A stretch of 64,000 bases of DNA from Progne subis subis (lineage: Eukaryota; Chordata; Aves; Passeriformes; Hirundinidae): positions 1,661,792-1,725,791 of the forward strand of contig JAKJHU010000037.1 in NCBI GenBank assembly GCA_022316685.1. The letters run 5' to 3'. The notes under the pieces are model-generated. The model saw only the letters and a list, made by a program, of their open reading frames with translations. It made no database searches and was not told where the DNA came from. The position numbers and the translations under genes are program-made. Below are positions 45,853-58,990 of the stretch, in pieces; the first letter of the stretch is position 1; the number at the start of each line of letters is the position of its first letter.

Positions 45853-48800
45853 AGGTAATAGCAGGGAATGTGTATTAATCAAATTGCAGAAAAATTGAAA
45901 ATTTAGAAGAAAAACTCTGTATGCAATGAAATTTAATCCTTAGGGTTTTGGGGTTTTTTCAGTATAGTTTTGAATGCTTCCATGTAAAGGGTTTCCCACT
46001 ATTTATTGATGAAAGCTATTGTACTAGCTGAGACTTCGTAAATCCCACATACGTTTAATTTTTCATCTTTTTACTCATTGGATAGTGATATAGGTTGTAA
46101 ATTAGAAATGTTCAAAGCTGAAAAAGACTTGGCTTAAGAGATTTTAAACAAAAATACATCACAAACCTTGAGTTATTCTAAATCATTATAGCCTTGAGGC
46201 TCCCTGGATGTGTACTGCAGCATTTCTAAAGACATTCTTGGCAGCAGGAAAATTGCAAATTACCTTCAGGGCTCTCCCCTGAGGTCTCAAAGAAATTATA
46301 GGGATAAAGGTCAGTTCTTCTGAGTGCTTCCACTAGGCATCCATAAACTGGCATTATGCAGAAGTACTCAGAGAAAGCAGGTACCAAACTGATTACTCTG
46401 CAAGAGCTGCTGGTCCAATGGTGCTTTAAATCTCCCTGTTACCCCAGTCTACCTGAGTGTCCCAGTTACACCTTCACCGGGGTCAGTAAGTTAAAAATAT
46501 TCTGCTTAAAAATAACAGAGATGATGTCTTCACCCAGAAATGCGGGAAAAGGTTTGTAAGGACTTCCTACCTTGAAGGCTGACAGAGGCTCCACCAGGAC
46601 ATAGAAAGTCATAGCTCACTACATGCTTATTTTGAAGACCTCTCCTCTCTTCTGTGAAGGCTATTTCCCACCTAATTCATAGTCAATCCGTTTTACTGAA
46701 GTGTTCAGTCAGAAAGGTGTCACTAGAGTTTACTCAGATTTCTTGCTGCAGCTCCCAATGCTGTTTATGACAGAAACTCCTCTAAAGTAAGATCAGAAAT
46801 TTGAAGGGAATCCTGACTGCATGAAAAAAACAGCAGTCCTGTTGTCTGAACTTCTGTCAGTCTACCATTCCACTAAATACAAATTCATTTTTTTTTGCAA
46901 TTGTTCTTCAAGTGCACCTAGAGAGATTGAGGGAAAAGTTTGTTTTGGATAAATGTCTCTCTAGCAGTACTTTTCCCCTTGCATGCACAAAGAAAGAATG
47001 GAGTGCTTTCAATTTCCTTTGTGGGACCTGTTTTTGAGAAGGAAAAAGAGTTTCTGTTAGGAAACCACTCATTTGAATAAATCTCATTAAAAAAAATATG
47101 TATCAGGAGCTTCTCATTCTCAGTTAAACCCTGAGTGTCTTCCACCAGTTAGCCTGTTTCCTCTTAACATTAGCTGATCTCAGCTAGGGCATCCAAGGTG
47201 GGCTATCTTCACAGTTTTGGTCTGAGAATGTTGCAGTATTTGTTTCTTTACTCTTCTGCTTCTACAACTCAATGTGTGTGCCTAGATTTTGGACTCAGAA
47301 TGAAGATATACTCACACTCAAAGCATCCAGTTGCATTTTGTACATTCAAAGGAAACCGAAACTTTCACAAGAGTTTCATTTCCCACTTTGTGTTGCTGAT
47401 CTTCTGCCTCTGGTGTTTATTCTAAAATTTCTCCTCTGAGGAGACGTAACAGGTTTGCTAGTGGCCTGGTTATAACCTGCTGTGAATGTTTGAGTTTCCG
47501 CTGCAGGTTATCTCAGAATGAATTTTAGGACCTCATTTCTTACCTTTTGTGCTGTTTTTGAAAGTAAGATAGTAGCATCAGGAAGTCTTTTTTTTTGTTT
47601 GTTTTTTTGTTGTTTTTTTTTTTTTTTTTTTCCCTGTATATGTGGATCTTCAGCCTACAGATTAGCTGGGATCATGTCCTATGTATAACTAAATAAACGT
47701 ATCTGCCTAAGATGACAGATAGCCTGAAACAGCTGCTCTGAAAGGTGAATTGCATCATTCATGGCAAGGACCAAAAGCCATTTCTTTGACACTTCCCTGC
47801 AAGAGAATGCTGTACATGTGACAATCTAAACCTAAACTCCAAGGAACTAAGGTGAAGAAACTCTCCTGTTGCAGGCAAGGGGAGAAGAAACAGCTCATTT
47901 CCTTGAGAGGTGTAAATAAGAATGCTGTCACACCTTTTCTGAGCAGGAAAGTGGTCAAATGTCAAATGTCAATGTCAATATCTTCCCAGAGAATGGTATA
48001 CTAGTTATTTTCAGTTTGATAAAATTGATCGTCTACATTACTGTAAAGTTTCTTAAGATAAATAAAAATCCAGTTTCTCTTGCACAGCCAAAACCACGTT
48101 GAAAATCCATACATCTTTTTCCATTTTAATGTCTCTAAGATATAGTAGAACATCTAATTTACAAGCATTACAATTTTTAAGAATAGTTAAACTTTTAGCT
48201 CAGTCCTCATAATAAATGAGGATTTTAAGTAGATAAACCATTAATACTAATAGGATTATTTCCCTAGGAGCAAGAGAAAAAAAATTCAAGAGTTTTCAGA
48301 AAATACCTTCTGCTTTCATAATGTAATTAAACTGTAGTTAAAATTGCATTATACATTGCTAATTAAAGGGGAAAACCATCACTAATATTCTCTCTCTCTC
48401 TCTTACTCTTTTAAATAATATTAGTATGAAGAAAATTCTTGCACTTCAATTTCCTTATACCAAGCATTTCAAACATGATTCTTTCAGGACAGAGAGGGGG
48501 CTGTAAGGATGATTGACTCCTCATGTTGTGATCAGGGTAGAAACCACCGAGTCAAAATCATGGAAAACACTTTAAGGGCCAGTATGGGATATGTCTTCAT
48601 CTCTGTTATTAAAAAGGAGTGATGTCCTACATTTTTTGCAGCAGCAGCCTAAGTTATTCAAAATTTCTTTAAATTTTTGGGAGGCTATTTATATTTCTGG
48701 AGGCCAGAGTGTGAACTCTTTCAGGCAGGTGTTGCATGCTGCTTACCGTTTACACCACAGCTATTGTACTGTGAATTCAGGCAGAATACAAACAGCCCTT

Positions 48801-50888
48801 GAAACTTGCCCCAGACAAGTAGATTCAGGTTGAGAGAAACACATCACCTTCTACAGGACACCCTGAAAAAGCTCCTTTGGAGTGTTCCTCTTTGTTCTGT
48901 ATACCCTTACAGGGATCAACTCAGTGGCAATATCTGCAGCAGCCTCTATGAGGATACAAGACAGAGGTGGGGGTGGTTTGGTCACTTGGAGTTCTCCATG
49001 GTAAATTGGGAGCCATTTTCATGGTAAATTGTATTATGCCCTGAGTGGATTTGTGGAACAGCTATTGCCTCATTTCTGGATCTCGTACAACTTTGTTTTT
49101 GCCTTTGTGAACTGCTCAGTGCCACAGGAGTGTAGCTATTTGCTGACTGCACTTTAACGGAGCTGGGTGGCTAGTAACCCATTAATTTAATGGAGCATTA
49201 AGATGAAAACATTGCAAGCCATATAATCTCAGCAAGAATCAGTGAAGAAAGGCTGGGTTGTATTTACAATCAGAAGCTATTTTCATCAGAAATTTCTGTT
49301 TATCAAAGCAAATTTTTTCATGTAAGTGTATGCGATTTGGAGACATGTTGTAGTCAGATTATATAGGTGTTACATGGAATTTCTGACCTGATTGGTCAGA
49401 AAAGTTCAGAACAGTTCAGATCCTCCTCTTTTCTGAATCAGCCTGGTTGTTTTTGTTTTTGTTTCTTCAATTTTTTTGCCCATATCTGAGTTCAGACTCT
49501 GCAGAAACTCCACCAGTACCAGGGAGACAGAGGAAACAGCAGTTAGGAATAATGCACTTGTATGAAAGAAAGAAAACCAGGAAAACAGACATGAATTAGC
49601 ACCTCTGTAGATGTATCTGGTGTGTTGGATTTCTCACTCAGGCTGACAGGGTATAGGTATACCCTCAGGCTAATGAGTTTGGGATGGGTGCTCCCCTAAA
49701 GCCTCATAGATTAAATAATTGATGACTGACTTATTTATCTCGTGTGGGTTTCAGCCTACACTTTACATTACTTATGTTTACCAGGAATTCTTTCAGTTTT
49801 CAGAGACTTTAGCACTTCTATCTAGCCGTGGACACAAGATGTGTCGCACAGAAGGGGAGGCTGGTGCCCATGGTGCAGGACCAGCCATACACCTGAACCC
49901 CTTCAGGCTCAGCCAGCGGATCCAGGTGCCTTGTGGCAAAGGCAGCAGCCAGCTGTGCACAAGGTGGGAGCTGGAGGCCAGGGAAAATTGCTTCTTCCCT
50001 CTTCTCAGCCTTTTGTGACACCACAGCTGAGGGGTTGGCTCCACTCTTGGGGATCCCTGCCACAAGACACTGATGGGGCCAGCTGACGGGTCTCCAAAGA
50101 GAGTGGAGAAGGGATTGTAGTGCCCTTGGAAAGGCAGTACCCCAGGGGTCAGTCATGGGGGCTGTGCCATTGGACATCTGGAGGAGGCAATGGAGTGCTT
50201 GATCCTCTGTTTTGCTGGTGACATCAAACAGGCAGGACTGAAGCTGGTGTTCAGATTGCCTTTAGGAACTTGGGTAGGACAGGGAGGCCTCCAAGACTGC
50301 TCCTGGGGCTGGTCCTCAACTCTGCAGGGACACACTAAAGATTGTGTGGTGAGAGGAGAAGATTGGTAGTGCAGGGGGAATTTCTGAGGCCTGGAAAAAT
50401 GACCAGAGTGTCATTCTCAAAGTGCATCTCTATCAGCCATACTTCATAGTTGACTCAGCTCAGGAGGTTGGATTAAATTACCAGAAGTGGGCTGGCAGGC
50501 ATCATGAGGTCACCTCTCACCTTCCAGAGGCCAGGAGTTTGTAAACCAGGACTGGCCACATTCCCTGTGTCTTGGAGGCGGCCCAGAAGAGCTGTAGCTA
50601 TGGGGCAGCTTCCCTACTCTCCCTTCTCAGCTCTCCCTGGGCTCTATGCTTTAGTGAAATGAGCAGAAAAGTTTAACTCTTAACTCTTAACCCTCAACCC
50701 ATCCCTACTATGTTTTCATATCATGTGTCTTTGGTAGTATGCCTTATTTGGAGCTGATAATCCCTATGTAACTCAATAACATCTCTGCTTGTTGGTTTTG
50801 ACCCCAACTGAGTTTCACCTGTGTGATTTCTAAAGCAAACGAGTGACCTCATCATTAGATACAGAGATAAGAAGTGAGGGAAAGGGTT
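45853..50888. other. Intergenic DNA, no gene recognised
   Basis: Mostly AT-rich. It contains a T-rich tract (47587-47632), a short (TC)n run (48390-48402), and a GC-richer block at 49840-50640 that resembles none of the repeats I can name. Short open frames look random. Confidence 0.5.
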
Positions 50889-51656
50889 TTACGGGAAGGA
50901 TGCTGAGTTCAGTTTTGTTTGTGTTGAATTTAAGGGTTTGTTGGATAAAGATGTGGAACTTGGGAGAAGAAAATATTCTTGATAGAGAAGAAAAATTATG
51001 AGAAAGTAATTGAAATGGGGGCCAAGAGAGGAAAGTTTCTGGGATCCTTGTGGATGAGGATGATGTATCACAAACCAGGAAATAAGGTGTTGAAAACAGT
51101 CATCATTGAAGCTGCTCAAATGAAAAGGTGCCCAAAAGAAGGCTGTGTGTGACTGAGGAACTTGGATGTCTCTGACGTTCAATTTATGTTCCCTTGGACA
51201 AATGCAGTAGTGGGACCTTTGCTTGTTACGTTTAGTCTCTGTTGACTTAAGTGGAGATTGATCCAGATTGAAGACAGGTTGAGGGATATAGGCTGCCTTG
51301 GAGACCACAGGCAGAGGCACCACTTGGCTCAACTGGCTGTTGGGTGATGCTGAAACAGACTTACTACTGGTTAGAGTCACTGGACTTTGATCTAATAATT
51401 TGTTCTTGATATTGTAGAGTCCTGACCACACATTAGAATATGAAGAGAATTGAACCAGATCAAGAAGTTTATTGAGGAATGTATCTTTCTGGAAAATACA
51501 ATTTGTACTATAAATTGCTTTAAAATTCCAGGTCCTTAAAAAAAATGAGAAAGGACTCCTAGTTTTTAACTTTTCCTTTGAAAAATATGGGTAATTTTCC
51601 AGAAATAATGTATCTTTATAGCCCATGGAACTAACAAAAATGGAAATTCTGCACAT
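50889..51656 (-). CDS. Unidentified 255-codon open frame
   Basis: The longest uninterrupted ATG-to-stop frame in the window, located in AT-rich intergenic DNA. It starts MCRISIFVSSMGYKDTLFLE; the middle is Ser/Pro-rich with a repeated LDQSP motif (LLDQSPVTLTSSKSVSASPN and FNLDQSPLKSTETKRNKQRS); it ends QTKLNSASFP. There is no recognised domain, clear signal peptide or splice partner. The composition (many S, F, L, H, P; hydrophobic patch FNYFLIIFLLYQEYFLL) is equally compatible with a chance frame. No function is proposed. Confidence 0.2.
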   Translation of the reverse strand: MCRISIFVSSMGYKDTLFLENYPYFSKEKLKTRSPFSFFLRTWNFKAIYSTNCIFQKDTFLNKLLDLVQFSSYSNVWSGLYNIKNKLLDQSPVTLTSSKSVSASPNSQLSQVVPLPVVSKAAYIPQPVFNLDQSPLKSTETKRNKQRSHYCICPREHKLNVRDIQVPQSHTAFFWAPFHLSSFNDDCFQHLISWFVIHHPHPQGSQKLSSLGPHFNYFLIIFLLYQEYFLLPSSTSLSNKPLNSTQTKLNSASFP

Positions 51657-53135
51657 ATACTGGATTGAAATTCAATGCTGAGGAATAACGTTCTGTGAAA
51701 GGGAAAATAAGAAAGTGCCTGGGAAGCAAATGCATATATTTAGCATAATATGGTCTACATGTAATCTATATCCTAGTCACTTTTTCCCTAAGATTGCAGA
51801 CCTGAAATGTATATTCATAAGTGCCTAATACAATGAGGTTACAAAGGTACTTGGTTCCTTTGAGTATTACTGCAATGTAAATTTTAAATGGTACTGAGAT
51901 AATGGTATGAGGGGACAATTGGATTGAAAAGTCAAATATCAAAAAATCAGAAAAATACCAAACTCACGCCTTTAAGCCTCCATGTACCTGTTTGACCCAG
52001 TAGAGCTGGAACAGTCTGCAGCTCCCTTAGTCCTAGTTTACTGTGACCTGAAAGGGGAAGTCAGGAAGTCTCATAGCAAAGACCAGTGAACACTTCAAAG
52101 GAGCAGCTCTGCTTTGTGACAGTGAGCTCACAGGGACCAGCAATGGGTGTGCTCTGTGTCTGGGGTTTTAACCATGTGTTGCAAATTCCATAGGATGCTT
52201 GAGTTGGGTATTCAGCATGTTGCTGCCTCATGCTTCTAAACCCTAGTGGCATTTAACGCCAGATACACCAAAGAAGCAAACTCTGTGTTGAAGAATTAAA
52301 CCTTCCTTGTGTGAAATATCCAAACAAACTTAGTGCAAGACTGTTGGACTCTGACAGCATGAGAGGTCTGGAAATAGTTCAAATGAGGCAATTTCGTGCT
52401 TTATTTATAAATGTATTGTAGCACCCTGATAGCAGATTCTGCTATCAGTATCAGTAAAGTTCAGAGGTATTGTTGTTTGTATGGGTTTTTTAATTGTAAT
52501 GTAGAACACTCTTCTAGAGCACTTCATTTTTCATGACTTGAATAAGTAGTAATGAATCATATAAATTCATCAAGTAGACTGGACTCAGCCATAAACTCAG
52601 GATTTGTAAGCCTACACCAAGGAAAGTAAGATCTTTTGTGAAATACTTGAGAATTAATTAAAGCATTTTAAAACTATTCCTGTTTAATAACAGTCAAAAT
52701 GGTTATTCTTTCACATATAAAGTGTGTGACCAAATGAAATGGAAACCAAATTATGGTTTTCAGGTTGTTGTCCAGATACAATCTAAAATTTTGTGTTTGA
52801 GAACTTCAAATACTTACCTGGGCTAAGAAAGAAATAAAAGTAAAGACTGGATTCCCAAACAGCTATTTTTTTGTATTTTGTTTTGTTGGGTTTTTTAATG
52901 TCTGTCTTCTTAGCTAGACAACTGACTTGACCAGATATTGTAAATAGCTAAATAAAATTAGATTTATATGAAATAAACATTATCTTTTTTGTTTCTTGTC
53001 ACAATGTCATAAATGCAACCATGGCTTCATGAGCTTTGTTGAGAAAAGCAGTCACATTAGAGTAGTAACAACAGCTGTTCCTAGTGAGTCACTTCACAGT
53101 TGTTGTCAGAGTCTAGGGCATTCCTTTGGCTGCCC
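51657..53135. other. AT-rich intergenic DNA, nothing recognised
   Basis: Unique-looking AT-rich sequence with no repeat family, RNA gene or coding exon I can identify. Confidence 0.5.
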
Positions 53136-53137
53136 TG

Positions 53138-53690
53138 GAGTGTCAGAGACCTGGACAGGGGGGTCTGGGACCCTGTCACAGAGCCCAGAAAGACACTGGC
53201 TTTGATCCCAGTCCATGGGAAAGGCTTTCTACACTTGCGAAGATGAATTACAGGCCATAAGGTGTGAAAGATAGTAATTTAGCTTATCACAGGGTAAAAA
53301 ATCATAGTTTTGGGTTCTTTAGTATGGAAGTAGATTGGAGTAAGAAGGAGGATTTTGGGCATTGTCTCTTGCTTCTTCTTTCTTCTTCCCTCACTCCATT
53401 TTCTGCAGTGCTGGTGGCACAAAGTAATTTAAGGAGATTGGGTCAGAGCAGAGATGACCTGTTTTGTATAAGTGATAGGTATCATTATTGGCAAATAATG
53501 ATAAATAAAGAACATGTAACAATTTGTGTAAGAGGCAGAAACTAGCCCAGTGCAGGGGGAGTCTCATCAGATGCCTGAGCAGCTGCACAGATCTTAGTTG
53601 GGCATTGAGAGAATTGTAAGATAAGAGATAATAAACAAAGCATGACGCAATGAAAATCAGAACCTGAAGACTCCGTCTTTTTCTTGCATC
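53138..53690 (+). mobile_element. Solo LTR-like segment
   Basis: Begins near TGTCAGAGACCTGGACAGGG, has AATAAA at 53504-53509 and 53630-53635, and after the second a stretch GCATGACGCAATGAAAATCA then GACTCCGTCTTTTTCTTGCA, resembling R/U5 of avian retroviral LTRs and ending in CA. No coding interior. Boundaries approximate; no target duplication confirmed. Confidence 0.5.
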
Positions 53691-53814
53691 TGACTCAGGG
53701 CTTTTCAGAAGGCAAAAGACTCTAAAACCACCTGAATCTCGGGAGCAGAACCTGAGAAGTTGTGGTATGTGCTTAAAAACTGAGCTGTTGAAAACATTTA
53801 GTCCTTGTATTAAT

Positions 53815-53855
53815 GAAAAAAAAAAAAACAAAAAAAAAAAAAAACAAAAACCAAA
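53815..53855. repeat. A-rich tract with isolated C
   Basis: Two poly-A runs separated by C, followed by CAAACAAAG repeats. Confidence 0.9.
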
Positions 53856-54077
53856 CAAAGAAAAAGCAACAACCAAACCTCCTAGCACATATCATTAGTA
53901 AGAAGTTTGGGAAGTTGCACCATAAGTAAGCCCTTTGACCTGACCATTTGGAATAGTCAGTGGTGGAATCTCCTCTCTCATCCATTCCAAAGGGTATATC
54001 AAATGGATCTTTTTTCCTTCTTTTGCTCTGTAGGAAACATCTTTAACTACACCTGTAGTGCTGCCGATATGAACAGC

Positions 54078-54182
54078 ACATATACACATATTTATATATG
54101 TATTTGTATCTATATCTGTATCTGTGTGCATATGTATTTTATATATATATATATATGTATACACACACACATATATATACAC
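54078..54182. repeat. AT/CA-rich compound microsatellite
   Basis: CATATACACATATTTATATATG, TATCTATATCTGTATCTGTG, a (TA)n core near 54140-54155 and a (CA)n stretch near 54163-54171. Confidence 0.9.
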
Positions 54183-57100
54183 CCCCATGTAGAAAAAAAC
54201 AGCAGTTAAATAATCCACAATATCCAAGTGAACAAGCTCATTATGATTCTGAGATTTGACAAGTGACTTTTCAGGTGAGCACATAGAATTTTTTCTCCTT
54301 TACTTGAAAAAGCTCATAAATCCAAAGTGGAAATATTCACTATCTCTTTACATAAGCATTCTTGTTTTCTCTAGTTATGAGGCAAATAAACCTGTCAGTT
54401 TAAGACAGATTGACTGATGGCCATGGACAAGCAGAAAGCTTCCCCAGCACACTAGAATTCTTGAGCAGGGGATCATATGCAAAAGATTCTCTATAATTTC
54501 TGTCTTCACAGAAGAACTATACTGCAAAGAAAGGTGTCTCTACCTCTGTGTGAAGCAGTTTGATTTCTTTCCATGAGTTCTTCTAAGGCTCAGTCTGCTT
54601 GTTTTCCCTTCTGGAGTTATTTTTTTCTTAATGGCTTCCTTGGGGCATCCATCCAGTGCTATAGAAGTTTTACCTTTTTTTCTCTGACATACTAAAAGTT
54701 TGCATTAGTAAAAATTGCACGTGCTATATTGACCTTCATATTAATTAATCCTTATCCATTAATACTGGTTGAATATAGTTATCCCTCTGTAAGTTAATGT
54801 GCTGCCTGTTAGCATCTGCCAATGGGCTGCTGATGTAATGGGTATGTGTTTGACTTAAGTACAAACTGGTTCCATTATTACTAGAAAAAAAATTAACAAC
54901 AGTTGCAAGTTACCCATATTCGCCTCTTCTAAGCAGGAAAAATATTGTTGCTGAAGAACAGCTGATTTTACCCCATCAATTCTATCAATTATGTGAAGAA
55001 AGGAATGGCAGATGCTGTGAGAGTAGGAAGTAAGTGCCATCTAATTCCTTAATAGTCACTGAGAAGGATTTTTCATTTCATTTGAGCAGAAATTGAATAA
55101 TATCAAGTTTTGGTAGCACACCAGAAGGAATGTATTTATCTAATTGTGTCTTATGAACACAGCTCTGTAAAAACACTGTGAATTGAAAAATAATCTGAAA
55201 AATAACTTGTATTACATCATTTGACAGAGATAAGCCTACTAACACTTTCTGCAATATCATAATACTAATGAAATTTGAGAAGTATAGTTTTCACCTCAAA
55301 ACTTATTAAAATTAGAGGGAGACCCAAAAGACAAAAAAATCCAACGTAGAATGACATATTTGAATTATATACCTGTTACTTCTTTTCTTTAAAACTATAC
55401 ATAAAAATTAAGCCAGCATATATAATAACAAAGATAGTAAGAAAACTAGAGAGAAGCATAACATTTTTAAAACAAAAGAAAACCAAATTATAAGACTGAC
55501 CCTGACTATATACTAGAGATAAATTCCTGCAGAAGATACATGTTCTATTTGAAAACTTCTAAAGGAGTTCATTAAAAGATTAATGAGGGTTACTTTAATG
55601 AACTTTTCTAAGAAGAGATTAAGGGTGGTAGCTTTTAGAAATACAATTTTCTTTGCCTGCAGCAGACGCAGTGCCTGAGTATCGTCAAGGAACACTGAGC
55701 ATAAGCCTGTGACTTGTGACCAGTCCCTGAACTGTGCCCTTACTGACTGAGAGCCTAGATTCAACATCTTCCTTTTCCTACACACTACTGAAAAGGTGAG
55801 CAAAATGAACAGCTCCTAATTTGAATTTGTTCTAGCACCCTCCACAGTAGAGAGATGATTGCGTTGCATCGGCAATGATTCCTTATATTTTCCTTTACCA
55901 GAAGCTGGAGCATAGATGCGTTTGAGATGCTGGAAGGATTATCTTCTACATCTGCCAATTCTAGTCGTCTTTTCCTTCAAGTATGCCACGCACTACTGAG
56001 CTGAGCAGTGAGTTGTGGAGAAGTTCAGTGCTGTAGTGAACTCCCTGTGGAGTCAAGTGCACTGTTTTCTAAGAAGATAAGATGATAGTAAAGGCTTAAG
56101 CCAAAGATTAAGTTCATCCTACATCTTTCACAGAACAGCATTCTTTGTCTTCTCTCCTACCCACTTTTTCCTGCACTGCTTTACACAGCCTTCTCCCTCT
56201 AAAAGCATCTGCAGTGGCAACCAGAAGGGGCAATCTATTCTATTTTTCTGTTCTGCTGAGAGCAGCAGCACAGGAGAGAGAATTTTATGACTTTGTAGCT
56301 GAGGTAGGGGAAGAAAAGCATCTCCTGCACATTCTTCAGTGGGGCTGGTGAGTTTAAGTATGAAGATTTTAGGGCACATGGCATAGCATACCTAAGTTTT
56401 CAACACTAATGAATGATTTACCTTACTATATGAGGGGCACAAAGAAGTGCTGGGCCATAACCATGAAATACAATACATATTGTCATGCCTCAAAGTGGTT
56501 TAGCAGATCAAAATCCCTTTGGGTTTGAATCGACCTAAGAAAATATATGCAAAGTGAGGCTTGTTATATTGCTTCACTGTATCTGCAATTTCAATCCTTG
56601 GTTCATATTATATATATTTATATTTATATATATATATATATATATATAGCTTGACAGAAGTGATGAAAATTAGGACAGAATGTGGGAGAGGAGAGAAACC
56701 TGAATATAATAAGAATTTAAAAAGAGGAATATTGGGCAAGTTCTATATATCAAATACTGTAAAGCAAGACTTAGTGAACATTGAGAAAGTAACAAAGCAG
56801 ATCACAAAATGTGAAAGCACAATATTTAAAATGGTCAAAGGCTATACTGCAGACAACATGAACACTTTGTTACTGTAAGTGTAACAGAGTCAAAAAGTCC
56901 AGCAGGCTTTTAAAGGGAATTGCAAAGTTTTACTGTTATGGCATGGGAATATTATGGATATAAGAGAAGGCAGGGAGGACCAGATGCAGTGTATGTCATA
57001 TATACTTAGGTTGAAAGTGTAAACAACATTCACTGCTATTACATTATGTTTACAATATTGCATAATAATATGACATCACCACAAAAGCATAATGTCATTA

Positions 57101-57889
57101 CTGTCTGCCATAACTGAACTATAGCCAAGATCTAATCCAAACTTCACTGAATATCAATATATAAGACCTTCAATGACATCAGTATGCTTAGGATCATTTA
57201 GGACAGAAATGAGAGAATGGCGTATGCCTCTCTAATAGCTTATCTAATTCATGCTTGTTTTGTTTGTTTGCAAAGACCTCTTAGAGGTGGTTTCAGCGGC
57301 TCAATTACAAGCAGTATGTCCTGTGCTGTAGAAACATGTCTGAGTATACCCACCTCCTGCCACAATCCTGTGCTGCTACTGAAAGTGTAAAAAAGCAATG
57401 AGGTCTTGTCTACTACTGAAGTGCCACTAAACCAGTTGTCACAACCCCTGAACATGTTCAAATGGATTCTTCTTCAATGTTTCCACATATCTTTGAGAGA
57501 TGAAGCCAGCATTTGAGCCCCTACTTGACTAATAGCCAACCCCCGGGCATACAGGCTAAGGCATTGGATGATATGCAGAGTGTGATAGCAAAATTCAAGC
57601 TTGAATCCTTGTTCCTGGCGTTTTTGGAGTGTGAATGGATGGCAGATGAAGTGAGAAGTGCTCAGTCCTTGAGCACACAATACCTTGCAACACCACAATA
57701 CCTTGCAACACCATCATGAGACCAGGCAACTGTTTTGGGATGACTAATGAACTGAAACAAACACTGAAATACAGAATTTCATCCTCATCTCATTTAAGTT
57801 CTTTCAAAGCAACAGAAACTCAATCAAAAATTAGAGGAAATAACATTGCATAAACAGATAAATTCAACATGAAACACTGGAAGTAACCA
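54183..57889. other. AT-rich intergenic DNA, no gene recognised
   Basis: Contains a (TA)n run at 56608-56648 and a two-copy 18-bp tandem (ACAATACCTTGCAACACC) at 57676-57713. The 55513-55803 and 56561-56878 open frames have no recognised domains. Confidence 0.5.
56608..56648. repeat. (TA)n microsatellite
   Basis: TATATATTTATATTTATATA followed by an uninterrupted TA run. Confidence 0.95.
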
Positions 57890-58470
57890 CAGACTAGCAA
57901 AATCATTTCGGTTGAAAAGGACCCTTAAGACCAAATCCAACTGTCAACTCAGTACTTCCAAGTCCACCACTAAACTACGTGCCTAAGTGCCACATCCACG
58001 TGTCTTTAGAACACTCCTAGGGATGGTGATTCCATCACTTCCCTGTACAGCCTGATCCAGTGCTTGACCACCCTTTCGTTGAAGAAATTTTTACTAGTAT
58101 CCAATCTAAACCTTCACTAGTACAGCTTGAGACCATTTCTTCTTGTCCTATTGCTGTTTCTTTGGAGAAGAAGCCAACCCTTACCTGGCTACACCCTTCT
58201 TTCTGGAAGTTGTAGAGAGTGATAAGGCCCCCCCTGAGCCTCCTTTTCTCCAAGCTAAACACCCCCAGCTCCCTCAGGTGCTCTTCATCAGACTTGTGCT
58301 CCAGACCCTTCCCCAGCTTCACTGCCCTTCTCTGGACATGCTACAGCACCTCAGTGTCCTTGGTGTAGCGAGGGGCCTAAAATGGAGCACAGGATTCCAG
58401 TTGTGCCAAAACCTTCAACAGCAGTTCAGACAAAGCCACTCTGTTTAGGGGGAGAGGAGTCATCTGGAGG
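57890..58470 (-). mobile_element. CR1 LINE 3' fragment (about 580 bp)
   Basis: Antisense CR1 with landmarks in order: GTTGAAAAGGACCCTTAAGA, AAGTGCCACATCCACGTGTC, CTAGGGATGGTGATTCCATC, TGAGCCTCCTTTTCTCCAAG, CTAAACACCCCCAGCTCCCT, CTTCTCTGGACATGCTACAG, ATGGAGCACAGGATTCCAGT. The best preserved CR1 in the window. Its 5' side is cut off by an LTR-like segment. Confidence 0.95.
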
Positions 58471-58473
58471 TGA

Positions 58474-58990
58474 AGTGTGTTGTGCCATCTGTCACCAGCG
58501 ATGTGACACGAACCAGACCAGCCAGGGTGGCAATGGAAATAGGGATGGGAATGATTCAGTAAGCCCAGAAAATAACTTTAATAATAGCCTGAGCCAACAA
58601 GGAACATAAGCCAAACACAGTATGGGGCAACCATGAAAGACTCAACAATGGGGCAAATATAACAATATGTAAACTTTAGCCTGGACAGTGAACCAATAAG
58701 CATTACATTTCTATATATGTAAAACGTTGTTAACCAATCGTATACAAGAACTCCGAACATAACCTTATAGGGTACAACTACATTAACATAACCATCCCCA
58801 TAATCCCGTTCTTCTCACCTTAACCTAGCCAGATGTCTTGTTTCCCATGGTCTTAGATTAATACCCACTTCGTCATTGACCAGGGCCAACCTGCTCTGGG
58901 TCCCCGGTCACCCAACTCTCAGTCATCTGTCCTCCTGCAGCCAAAGAGTGGCCCTTGGCCCTGTTTTAAAACATATATCCCTTAGGAATA
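58474..58990 (-). mobile_element. Solo LTR-like segment next to CR1
   Basis: On the - strand it ends GGTTCGTGTCACATCGCTGG then TGACAGATGGCACAACACA, with ATTAAA (TTTAAT on + at 58578-58583) upstream: typical LTR 3' layout. Its low CG content and CCAATC-containing U3-like part (near 58690-58740) fit. No retroviral coding interior. It interrupts or abuts the CR1 fragment. Boundaries approximate. Confidence 0.5.

Noticed and set aside
45640..45882. 80-aa Tyr/Leu/Val-rich frame
   Set aside because: Translation of the GATA/TACATA microsatellite.
53391..53888. 165-aa - strand frame
   Set aside because: Runs antisense through an LTR-like segment and an A-rich tract that gives a poly-Phe N-terminus.
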